Shown here: positions 19,538 through 28,853 of the stretch, piece by piece
How positions within the stretch are numbered: the first letter of the stretch is position 1
Layout of the letters: each line of letters begins with the position of its first letter
Source: Ottelia alismoides
Taxonomy: Eukaryota; Streptophyta; Magnoliopsida; Alismatales; Hydrocharitaceae
Direction: 5' to 3'
Assembly (NCBI GenBank): GCA_037367405.1
Contig: JAZKJV010005760.1
Coordinates: forward strand, 186,001-250,000
Length of the DNA: 64,000 nt
Program-made: the position numbers and the translations under genes
The notes under the pieces: model-generated
The model's input: the letters and a program-made list of their open reading frames with translations, nothing else
Database searches by the model: none
Told to the model about the DNA's origin: nothing

Positions 19538-20035
19538 TCGCGCCTAGCGCCTAGCGCCTCTCGCGCATCTCGCGCACAGCGCCTCTCGCGCTTAGCGCCT
19601 CTCGTGCCTAGCGCGCCTCTCGCGCATCTTCTCTGCGCTCCTGTGCGCACTCCTACGCGCACTACAGCGCGCTCTCTTCAGCGCATCTGCGTGCTGTGCG
19701 ACAGCGTGCGCTAGGGCACGAAATAGCGCCTGCAACAGGAAGCAAGCCAGTACATCACCTGCGCCTGGGCAGGTTCTAGTGCACACCTGTGCACCTCCAG
19801 TTGCCTACGCGTGTGCTTCTTGCACCTGCGCGCGTCATCTCCAAGCGCGCGTCATCTCCTGTGCACCTGCGCATGAAGGCTACATACCGCATGTGCATAC
19901 TGTGTGCGTGCGGATCGTAGCACGCGCAAATTCATGGGGATAGTTGCTTGAGGTCTACACATGCAACTAATCCCGTCTATGTCATTGTAGACAAAGATTA
20001 TCTCTTGTCATTCGCTCCAGTCTTCCGTCTCCAGT
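19538..20035 (+). repeat. CpG-rich degenerate repeats and leader before the copia gag
   Basis: About 19,535-19,690 is a degenerate array of an agcgcctctcgcgc-type motif. 19,750-19,890 repeats a gcacctgcgcgcgtcatctc-type motif. The stretch is rich in CpG within an AT-rich region. No copia LTR or tRNA-Met primer site is visible, so the element's 5' end has been lost. The ORF beginning at 20,036 follows directly. Confidence 0.6.
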
Positions 20036-20350
20036 ATGTCAGAAAGCAAGGCAGATATCCCGTCTATTGGCGCATTTCGTGGTCCACCGCCCATTGTCAA
20101 GATGGATGGTACGAACTATGAACTGTGGGCAATGCAGTTCATGAGTATGATGAAGTCTACAGGTAAGAAGCACATTCTTACCGAGCCCGAGCCTGCAGAG
20201 AAGACTGGAGTTCATGCCTCATGGGAGGTCGATGATGCATATGCCAAGGTGTGGCTATCTGGCACATTGGCTATTGAAATCGCCAATGACATTCTACATC
20301 AACCCACAGCCAAAGACATGTGGGATATCCTGGCAGCGACATATTCTTAG
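20036..20350 (+). pseudogene. Copia gag, N-terminal part
   Basis: Starts MSESKADIPSIGAFRG and has the gag signature MDGTNYELWAMQF, then HASWEVDDAYAKVWL and MWDILAATYS. The frame ends in TAG (20,348-20,350), but homologous codons continue at once (AKNETKILQLQHDIF), so it is a nonsense mutation. Gag assembles the cytoplasmic particle. Confidence 0.85.
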
Positions 20351-21817
20351 GCGAAGAACGAGACGAAGATCCTGCAACTACAACATGATATATTCACAAT
20401 AAAGCAGAACGGCCGTCCTTTACATTCTCTCTATACATCATTGAGAGGGATGTTCGAGAAGCTTTATAGCTTCATGCCTCTTACCGCCACGCCAGAACAG
20501 CAGAAGACATACAGGAATGCGACGATGGTGGGTGTGTTTCTCGCTGCACTTGATCCAGAGTATGAGGCAGCACGTTCACAGATTTTGGCGGACTCGACTA
20601 TTCCTCCCATGGAGGAAGCTTTTCACAGATTGAGTAGGATCACAGTGCCTTCAGCAGCTGCGAGTCAGAATCCCTCAGCTATGGCGGCCAACAGAGGCCG
20701 CGGTTTTCATCACCAGGGCCGTGGACGTACTCCTCGTGGAAGGGATGGCCGCACTAGGCCAACATGCTCATATTGTCACCGAGTCGGACATACTGAAGAC
20801 ACATGCTACTCGAAGCATGGATTCCCTGCATCTGCACGAGCCGCTGAGCAGATAGAGCCCCCATCTGCTGCTACACTGGATCAACGATTTGATGATCTAG
20901 TTGCCCGCCTCAGGGGCATTATCCCACCATCCGGTCCAGCACCGACTACAGAGAGTCATACTGATGCTGCTGCTTCTGCCTCTGCCTCTACTAGTACTTC
21001 AGGTAGTACACTTGCACTCCACAGTAGTAGATCTGATACATTGCCGTGGATCATGGACTCGGGCGCTACACATCATCTATGTGGCGACCAGAGTCTACTT
21101 ACTGGATACACTCAGATTCCTCCAGGACGGACAGTAGTGATTGCCAATGGCACGCACTCCCCTATCACGGGTCAGGGGGAGATTAGATTGACATCTTCTA
21201 TGCAGCTCAAGAATGTCCTACATGCACCGCATTTTTCTATGAATCTGTTGTCAATTAGTCAGATTACGAAGGATCTCCATTGTCGAGCTATTTTTTATCC
21301 ATCTTCTTTGATTTTTCAGGACATCCGTACGGGCAACGTGATTGGTCATGGCTATGAGCAAGGAGGCCTTTATCGTCTGAACGAGACCCCATTTGCTGGA
21401 ACCACATCTTCTCCTGCTGAACAAGTATCTCCTCTCCTGTGGCATCTGCGCTTTGGTCATTTACCGCTTCAGAAGTTGCGTCTAGTTCTACCCTATGGTC
21501 TCTCTCACACACCTATCCAGTGTGAGGCATGTCAGTTGGGAAAGCATCACGGGTCGTCTTTTCCCAGTAGTCAAGGTCGGAGTAGTAACTCCAAGTTTGA
21601 GTTGTTTCATGTCGATGTCTGGGGTCCGAGTCGTGTTCCCGATCATCAGGGACACAGGTTTTATATTGTATTTGTGGATGATTTCTCTAGAGCGTCATGG
21701 GTCTTTCTAATGAAAAATAAATCTGAAGCAGGAAACATTATTATCCACTTTCTTAATGAAATTCAAAATGTTTTTTCCACTTCTGTCAAGATTGTGAGAA
21801 GTGATAATGCCTTATAG
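20351..21817 (+). CDS. Copia gag C-terminus, protease and integrase N-terminus
   Basis: One open frame (first ATG 20,441). It contains the gag zinc knuckle CSYCHRVGHTEDTC (CX2CX4HX4C), the protease active site WIMDSGATHHL, a gag-pre-integrase segment (LLWHLRFGHLPLQKL) with zinc-binding CEACQLGKHH, and the first integrase catalytic Asp in FHVDVWGPS. A second Asp is in IVRSDNAL, followed directly by TAG. Reading continues in frame after that stop. Confidence 0.9.
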   Translation, partial: AKNETKILQLQHDIFTIKQNGRPLHSLYTSLRGMFEKLYSFMPLTATPEQQKTYRNATMVGVFLAALDPEYEAARSQILADSTIPPMEEAFHRLSRITVPSAAASQNPSAMAANRGRGFHHQGRGRTPRGRDGRTRPTCSYCHRVGHTEDTCYSKHGFPASARAAEQIEPPSAATLDQRFDDLVARLRGIIPPSGPAPTTESHTDAAASASASTSTSGSTLALHSSRSDTLPWIMDSGATHHLCGDQSLLTGYTQIPPGRTVVIANGTHSPITGQGEIRLTSSMQLKNVLHAPHFSMNLLSISQITKDLHCRAIFYPSSLIFQDIRTGNVIGHGYEQGGLYRLNETPFAGTTSSPAEQVSPLLWHLRFGHLPLQKLRLVLPYGLSHTPIQCEACQLGKHHGSSFPSSQGRSSNSKFELFHVDVWGPSRVPDHQGHRFYIVFVDDFSRASWVFLMKNKSEAGNIIIHFLNEIQNVFSTSVKIVRSDNAL

Positions 21818-22501
21818 TTGTGCACCAACATTCTAGCCAATTACTACTCCTCAAAAGGGATTATTCACCAAACATCTTGTGCTCATACATCTCAACAGAA
21901 TGGGGTTGCTGAAAGAAAACACCGTCACCTTCTTGATGTCACAAGGTCACTTCTTATTCAGAGTCATGTTCCGTACTCCTACTGGGGTGATGCAGTCCTT
22001 ACTGCATGTTACCTTATCAACTGTATGCCTTCGTCTGTCTTGAATGAACAGATTCCTTTTTCCCTCATTTACCCTGACAAGGATTTGTTCATTCTTACCC
22101 CTCGTGTGTTTGGGTCAGTCGCATTTGTCCATCAGTTGTCGCCTGGTACTAACAAGCTCTCTCCTAGGGCTGTCAAGTGCGTCTTTGTGGGGTACTCCAG
22201 AACTCAAAAGGGGTACAAGTGTTTTGATCCTGTGCGTCGGCGGTATATGATCAGTGCAGATGTTACATTTTTTGAATCTATTATGTATTTTTCAGAATCC
22301 GGAAACATGCAGCCAACACCTATATCTCCTGATACCGTATTCATGGCACCACCATCACCATTGCCACAAACTACACCAACAAACTACACCACCGTCACCA
22401 CCACCGCCACCGCCACCACCACCGCCACCACCACCGCCATCACTAGTATCCCCGCTACCATTCCATTACACCCGCAGGCCTCCTCCAGCTCATGGTCCTG
22501 A
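21818..22501 (+). CDS. Copia integrase, C-terminal part
   Basis: Continues the integrase after one nonsense codon. The catalytic Glu lies in QQNGVAERKHRHLLD, followed by SYWGDAVLTACYLINCMPS and the C-terminal KCVFVGYSRTQKGYKC block. Towards the 3' end it runs into a threonine/proline-rich stretch coded by a CCACCGCCA-type repeat (22,380-22,440) and stops at 22,499. Confidence 0.88.
   Translation: MCTNILANYYSSKGIIHQTSCAHTSQQNGVAERKHRHLLDVTRSLLIQSHVPYSYWGDAVLTACYLINCMPSSVLNEQIPFSLIYPDKDLFILTPRVFGSVAFVHQLSPGTNKLSPRAVKCVFVGYSRTQKGYKCFDPVRRRYMISADVTFFESIMYFSESGNMQPTPISPDTVFMAPPSPLPQTTPTNYTTVTTTATATTTATTTAITSIPATIPLHPQASSSSWS
22380..22440 (+). repeat. CCACC/GCCACC microsatellite in copia pol
   Basis: An imperfect (CCACCGCCA)n stretch in the integrase-RT linker. 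Read in different frames it gives poly-Thr/Ala or poly-Pro; slippage here probably contributed to the loss of frame downstream. Confidence 0.8.
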
Positions 22502-22834
22502 CCCGTCAACTAGCTCGCCTATGGTATGTAATGAAAATATTAATGTTATGGATCTGACGACATTTCTCAGCAGGATGCATTACAGGAGCATGTTGATAAC
22601 ACAGAGGATCTGGATGTTCCAATCGCTCTACGCAAGCCGAAGAGAAGCTGTGCCAAATATCCATTATCAGCAGCTGTGTCTTTTGAGAGGCTATCTGGAG
22701 ACTTCAGGACGTTTGCATTGGCATTTTCAGCTACAGACATTCCACGGAACCACCATGATGCTTTGCAGGATGTTAGATGGCGGCTAGCAATGGAAGAAGA
22801 GATGGCGGCATTTCAGTCTAGAGGAACCTAGAGT
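22502..22834 (+). pseudogene. Copia integrase-RT linker, frame-disrupted
   Basis: Linker between integrase and RT with frame changes. The start of the RT region is recognisable near 22,770-22,830 (WRLAMEEEM, followed by a stop for the Trp of GTW). No independent gene. Confidence 0.6.
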
Positions 22835-23965
22835 TTGGTTCCTATACCTCCAGATGTCAGCCCGGTGAGTTGCAAATGGGTGTTTACAGTTAAGCACAAT
22901 GCAGATGGCTCCATTGACAGGTACAAGGCACGCCTAGTTGCACGGGGATTCACACAGACATATGGGGTAGATTACCTTGACACGTTCTCCCCTGTGGCGC
23001 GTCATTCCACTCTACGGATCCTGTTATCAGTTGCAGTTGCTAGAGACTGGCCACTCTATCAACTGGACGTGAAGAATGCATTTCTGTATGGAGACTTGCA
23101 GGAGGAAGTCTATATGCAACAGCCACCAGGTTTTGCTGTTGAGGGGGAGTGTTCCAAGGTTTGCAGATTACATAAGGCCATCTATGGCCTTAAGCAGAGC
23201 CCCAGAGCATGGTTCCAGAAGCTTTCAGACCTCTTTGAGAAACAAGGATATAAACGCTCCAATGCCGATCATTCCTTGTTTGTACAGAAGACGGCGAGAG
23301 GTATCATTGTAATCATGGTTTATGTTGATGATATCTTGATTACAGGTGATGATGACCAGGGCATTAAGCAGGCAAAGGAAAGGCTGGGGACCGAGTTTGT
23401 CACCAAGGACCTGGGAGTGCTTATATATTTTCTGGGGCTGGAGTTTGCTAGAAATCCATATGGATTAGTCATGTCACAGAGGAAGTATGTTACAGATTTG
23501 CTGAGTGAGACAGGTATGCTAGGGTGTCGACCTGCTACGACACCAATGGATCCTAGCATGAAGCTGTATGATGATGACACAGAAGAGGTGGATAAGAGAA
23601 GGTACAGAGAACTGGTAGGCAAACTACTGTATGTCACGATCACTAGACCTGATATATCATTTGCAGTGAGTCGTGTGAGCCAGTTCATGGAACAACCACG
23701 TCAGGCCCATATGGATGCAATACACATGATTCTGAGATATTTAAAATCATCTCCAGGTGCAGGCTTGCTATTTAAGAAAGGAAAGGAGATCTCTATCACG
23801 GTATGTGCGGATGCAGACTATGCAGGATGCCCCAAGGACAGGAAGTCAACATCAGGATTTGCAGTCTATGTTGGAGATGCTATAGTTTCGTGGAAGAGCA
23901 AGAAGCAGACAGTGGTAGCTAGATCCAGTGCTGAATCCGAATACCAGGGCTATGGCCCAGGCTAG
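22835..23965 (+). CDS. Copia reverse transcriptase and RNase H N-terminus
   Basis: A 376-codon open frame. RT motifs include CKWVFTVKHNADGSIDRYKA, YQLDVKNAFLYGDLQEEVYM, AIYGLKQSPRAW and the catalytic MVYVDDILITGDD near residue 163. RNase H follows with CADADYAGCPKDRKSTSGF and WKSKKQTVVARSSAESEY. At about 23,945 a frameshift truncates the frame (YQGYGPG); the correct continuation is in another frame from 23,928. Confidence 0.92.
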   Translation: MVPIPPDVSPVSCKWVFTVKHNADGSIDRYKARLVARGFTQTYGVDYLDTFSPVARHSTLRILLSVAVARDWPLYQLDVKNAFLYGDLQEEVYMQQPPGFAVEGECSKVCRLHKAIYGLKQSPRAWFQKLSDLFEKQGYKRSNADHSLFVQKTARGIIVIMVYVDDILITGDDDQGIKQAKERLGTEFVTKDLGVLIYFLGLEFARNPYGLVMSQRKYVTDLLSETGMLGCRPATTPMDPSMKLYDDDTEEVDKRRYRELVGKLLYVTITRPDISFAVSRVSQFMEQPRQAHMDAIHMILRYLKSSPGAGLLFKKGKEISITVCADADYAGCPKDRKSTSGFAVYVGDAIVSWKSKKQTVVARSSAESEYQGYGPG

Positions 23966-24240
23966 CACAGAAATGATGTGGGTGAAATCCTTACTTGCAG
24001 ATCTATGTCTTGATATACCTCTTCCTATGATATTGGAGTGTGACAATCAGGTCGCCTTGTTCATTGCAAATAACCCAGCCTTCATGAGAGGACCAAGCAC
24101 ATTGAGGTCGACTGTCATTACATACGTGACATGATTCAGAAGGGGTTCGTTGCTACATCTCACGTCACATCAGAGAATCAGACTGCCGATATTTTCACCA
24201 AGGCATTACTTAGAGGCCCATTCAGAAGTGTGCGTCCAAG
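23946..24240 (+). pseudogene. Copia RNase H, C-terminal part
   Basis: After the frameshift the reading continues with RAMAQASTEMMWVKSLL and CDNQVALFIANNP. A second frame change near 24,100 precedes HYIRDMIQKGF and the terminal ADIFTKAL-type segment. Damaged but complete in outline. Confidence 0.82.
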
Positions 24241-24271
24241 CTGAGCATGATTGACATCTATGCTCCATCTT

Positions 24272-24280
24272 GAGGGGGAG
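24272..24280 (+). promoter_or_regulatory. Copia polypurine tract
   Basis: GAGGGGGAG immediately before the TGTTGACC start of the 3' LTR. Confidence 0.88.
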
Positions 24281-24421
24281 TGTTGACCGCATATAGAATA
24301 ATTGTATCTCTTTGTTATTTTATTTTCTTGTTATTCTCTTTATGTAATTTACCCATAGGCTACTCTCCTATATAAGAGAGCTAGGGCCATGGAATACATC
24401 ATCTCATTCACGTTTCCATCA
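24281..24421 (+). repeat. Copia 3' LTR, about 141 bp
   Basis: Begins TGTTGACCGCAT and ends about TTTCCATCA. A TATA box CCTATATAAG is near 24,367. No second copy occurs upstream of the gag, so the 5' LTR is missing. The sequence beyond 24,421 belongs to a chromovirus LTR. Confidence 0.82.
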
Positions 24422-27400
24422 CAAACCAAGACCACCCAAAAATCTGATTCGACAAAATAAGACCAACGGAATCAACCATTCCTCAATGGAGATTGTTTGG
24501 TATTTTAAAATCACAAAATTAATCACCAACCAAGATCGTATCTCGAGAATTTCGAGAATTCATAACCGATCCAAAGTATACAAACTATATGAATATTATA
24601 CTCATTGTGATCGTCATTCTGAGACGGTCAATACGAGCTATTATTCATCAAAATTATAAACTCGAAGTGCGAATACGGTCAACTTTAGTATGATAAATAA
24701 ATAAAGAGAAAATTAGTTATTTAAAAAATGAAATTTATTTTGCTGCTGTCGTAGTTGTTCATGCTATCCACTTGGTCTTTCTCTTCTTTTCCATTTAACA
24801 TTTTACTCTTCCCCACTTGGCAAGTAAATAAGCCCCACTCTTCCTATACATAGCAAGTCTTTCTCTTCTAAATTCTCCACTTTTCCAGCCGTAAGGGAAC
24901 CAAACCCCACTGTTCTTTTTTTTAAGCTGGAAATGCAGCTGGAGCTGCTCCTCCAAATGGGTTGATTGCATGCTTTGAATCCAAGTCATTTTCTTCAATT
25001 TTAAGATCCTCCAAGGTACAATTCTATCCCCCTCCTCCTTGCTGCTATGCATGAACAATCAAGCCCCTTCTTATTGCCTCCATGAACTATCTCACACAAG
25101 TTTGTTTGTTTGTTTGTTTTGAACAAGTTGCTGAGTGAGTTAATTATGCATCCTGGAAGCATGTCTTGATTGTCAAATTATTAAAATTTCATCATATTTG
25201 CTATAAGAAAGGTGTGTTTGAAATCCATTCTTGAATAATCGTAAGGTTATGGAAGTTTTGAAGTTCAATGGATTTTTTAGTTCATAGTTTCTGTATCCTG
25301 AAATCATGTCCTAAATGAAGCCATCATTTTCTATCTATTATAGATGTTATAAATTATCTCCTCAAGTAGGTGGTTGTCACCTTTAAAAAAAATCCTAAAT
25401 TTATTGAAAGGACAATCATTTCCTTGAGAAGAGATTACAGATTGTCCCAATAAATTGGTACCCTGTTTGAGCGGTTTAGATACTAATGTTAGGGAGCACA
25501 CTAACAATACAAATAAAAGTTATCAATAGCCCATAGAAGAGGTCAGTCTTAACTAAAGAGGCCATCATTGTGTTAACATTGGTTGAGGGAATAATATGGA
25601 TCAATTTACTGACAATGACAAATATTTGTTTACTGGTCTGCTTTAATTGAAGAGGTTAAGAAAGTTATGGCAGGTGTAAAACTGGAGGAATCATCTATTC
25701 CAGACAGGTTTCTGGATATCATCTATATTTAGTTCCCAGATCCAATAGGTGAAAGTATGGTAGCACTGTTTAGAAAGAGTTTTGGAGGGATCCCATTTTA
25801 TCTGGCTCAATTGTTGTTTATTTTTCATTTGTCGTATTTTAATCAAGAAGTAGAATGTTGCAACCAAATTGATTGGGTTGGGTTAAATATTCTGGCCATT
25901 AAACCAAATTGCTCTCCTTGAGAGAAGGCCTTATTTGGATAGGTTTATTATTGCTTTGGATATTATTGCTCATTGAGAAAGGAACAATATGCGAGACCTC
26001 TTATTGGAGGGTTAACGTTGCCAAAGCTTACAATAGTTTGGATTGAATACTTCTTTCAGATCCCTTATGCAAGAGACAATCTCTGGATCTATGTATTCTT
26101 GGATAAAGCATTGTGATACAACCAGCCTTTTCCCTTTTGTGCTTGATGAACAACTAGTTAATGGGAGCTTATTCAATCATACCAGGGCATTAGACACATA
26201 CTTAATTTCACCATTTTGAATATTTTTAGAATGTATGATTAAGATGTGTTGCATGCATTTACCAAAAAGGGGATAGTAAATGGTCATATGAATATTTGTA
26301 ATGGAAGCATAATTATATGTCCTACATATTTTAGGGAGGCCTCAGAAGTTGTATTACTTGAATAATTAGGTATAGATTTTTAAAATCCACTCCTTTAGGG
26401 TACGAAATGCTATTGTTCTTATTGAAATTTTGAGTGAATAACAGTTAACTGTTATTAGAATTGTTGGATAAGCTGCATTATTTTGGTTTAAGGAATCAAT
26501 GATAATAATTAATGATGTTGGTTATGGTGACCTTATACCTGATCGTGCGAGGGCGCGGTGACCCTCAACTGGGCCGGAGATACGAAGCTCAGTTAGGGCA
26601 GCAGTCGTCTAGTGCGAGGGTCTAGGATCCCAGTCCTTCTGTTTTAGGGTACATAGGTTGGGGGTCCCTCGGTTTTAGTTTTCTTTACGAGCTCGTTAGC
26701 CCATACTGGTCGGGCCGGTTTCAAAAGTGACTTTTCGTAGAATCTCTCTCACCCGTCTTTGTGGCATAGTTTTGGAGTAGATCTATCCCTCTAATGTATC
26801 GTACTTCCACTTAGAGGGTGAGACGGAAGGGTCTCTTAGGAGACTTCCTCACCGCTTGAGTTTTGATTACTGTTCCGCCAATAGCTTTGCGATGTCTACA
26901 TACGAATCAATACAGTTGAATCTGGAGGAGTTATAGTTGAGTTTTGAATGGGTTGCAGTAGAGTTTGACTAGAGTTAAGATCAGTTACAGTTGAGTTGGT
27001 TACAATTGAGCCTGGTGCAGAATCATTTATCATCACTCATCAATAGGGATGAAAACAAATGTGAATATATTCATATCCGATCCGTTATCGTATTCATTTT
27101 ATACATATTTTGACATTCGTATTCGTATTCGTTTTAAAATGAATGCGGATATGGATATCACTTTGACATTTGCTAATATTCGCTTTCGTATTCGTATATT
27201 CGTTTTTATACATAAGTATTGTTATAGATTTATTTATTTATGTGTAACAATATTTTATGATTGTATTCACCATTGTTAATATAATTGTTATGAAATTGCT
27301 ATATATGGTATATCTATTTTATGTATAAACCATCCTAAACATATATATTTTAGTTAATCTATAAAAATTTCTATTATTATCGTATCCAACTCGTATTCAT

Positions 27401-28416
27401 TTTACATTTGTATTCGTTTTTAAGGGATATGGTACCACATTTTTCACATCCGTCAATAATTCATATCTGCATTCGTATTCCTATCTTAAAATGGATAAGG
27501 ATATGATTATACATATATTCGTATCTGTATCCGACCGTTTTCATCCCTACTCATCAATCATCGATAATTCGTCGGATCTCAGAACTACTACTGTGAGTAA
27601 TAACTAGTGGACGTGTTGGAACTTAGTTAGGATGCATTACACCCCATCGCATGGATACGGATGCACCCCAATCCTAAGGTATTTTTCCCATCTTAGAGTC
27701 ATAGTGTGAGGTCATCCTCAGACCGAGACCACAGGCTATCCACTAGACTTGAGAATTAGACAGAATTTAAGAATCAGATATGAAATTCATCATCCCCAAT
27801 ATCAATATCCACCAACCTGATTCGTAAACAATATAAAGATAATAATCTACAGATATATCATTAGCTTATTTATATAAATATTATATATGGAAGATTATGG
27901 GTGGATGGGTGATTTTGGGGCTTGCATACAGAGCAGCTTGAAAACCATTCATGGCGCATTTGTAAATTTTATATATCAATTCCTTTCTACTTGCTTCCTT
28001 TTGAAAACATTAAAATTTCATGTTAATTTTAATATGATGGATTGTATGCAGCAATTGTTGACGTTCTTTTGTTCCTTGCATGCTTGGCAAGCAAAACGCA
28101 TGCATCTCATTAGTTGATTGATTATCCTGAGTATCCGTTGTTATACCAGACGGTGCCCATTTTGTAATTTCTATATAGTTGATAATGTGTAATGCTTTTG
28201 TTTCACTTTTGTCACTTTTTGGGGATATGTATACAATGTAATATTCTTTTTGTTACATATAACTATATGGAAATTAATACAATGAAAATTGATTATGAAT
28301 GTCATTGCAAAATGCAAAAAATTTCCCCTCGTTTTCTGTTGAACTAATGTGATCTATAGTGAATATGAATGCTGCGAGTGCCGTGTAAACAGGTACCCGG
28401 ATCCGAGAGCGTCACA
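24422..28416 (+). repeat. Chromovirus LTR, copy 3 (5'-truncated, probable solo LTR)
   Basis: Starts inside U3 at the equivalent of about 14,770 (gaccacccaaaaatctgattcg, gaccaacggaatc). It contains the GC-rich core (about 26,520-26,890) and the gcattacaccccatcgcatg region matching copy 1 near 4,940. It ends at tacccggatccgagagcgtcaca (28,416), the LTR terminus. It is followed by LINE sequence and not by a primer site, so no internal region follows. A MITE is inserted at 27,044-27,549. Its U3 start was lost at the copia junction. Confidence 0.8.
27044..27549. mobile_element. hAT-type MITE, 506 bp, in LTR copy 3
   Basis: Terminal inverted repeats TAGGGATGAAAAC / GTTTTCATCCCTA with a perfect 8-bp duplication ctcatcaa (27,036-27,043 and 27,550-27,557). 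The interior is AT-rich with repeated attcgtattcgt motifs and has no transposase. The end sequence and 8-bp duplication fit the hAT superfamily. A rearranged relative is at about 40,105-40,424. Confidence 0.9.
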
Positions 28417-28853
28417 GTTCACAGGCCAACATTCAGATCCATAGAGCATAGCAGGTTTCACTGCTGCGTTGTAAAATTTTTCTTTGATTTTTAAAGGAAT
28501 TTTCTTATCACGTAGAACAATTGAGGCTCCACTCCAATTTAGTCAACCTGCAATTATTCTGAGTAACATCTCCTTCAATTTCCCCATCATGTTCCGAAAT
28601 AGATCCCAAGTATCCAAAAGAATCTTCCTTCTGAATATTATCATCACCAATCTTTAACTCGATTCTTCACCATTGCTTCCGTCAAAAGTACACTCCATAT
28701 ATTCAGTGTTAGCCCTACTTATATGAAATCTTTTAATCTCTAATGCATGTCTCCATACTTCAAGCTTCTCAATTACCTTATTTATAATCCCATCAATCAA
28801 TACAATAAAATCAACGAATAACATACACCAAGGTATCTCATCCTGAATGTGAA
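28417..28853 (-). pseudogene. RTE-like LINE reverse transcriptase fragment
   Basis: Minus-strand reading gives HIQDEIPWCMLFVDFIVL (catalytic box degraded from FADD), then KLEVWRHALEIKRFHISR, TEYMECTFDGSN, and ends KPAMLYGSECWPVN at the LTR boundary. This wording is typical of plant RTE-type LINEs. The frame has shifts and stops. The rest of the LINE would lie beyond LTR copy 3, but its other side was lost, so copy 3 probably inserted into this LINE. Confidence 0.8.

Larger units (their letters stand above)
20036..24421 (+). mobile_element. Ty1/copia retrotransposon lacking its 5' LTR
   Basis: Gene order gag, protease, integrase, RT, RNase H is the copia order. The frame is broken by stops at 20,348 and 21,815, by a degenerate stretch at 22,499-22,834 and by a frameshift near 23,945. 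A polypurine tract and a 141-bp 3' LTR close the element. No matching 5' LTR exists upstream: the leader is joined directly to a truncated chromovirus LTR. It ends inside another chromovirus LTR (copy 3). Confidence 0.9.
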
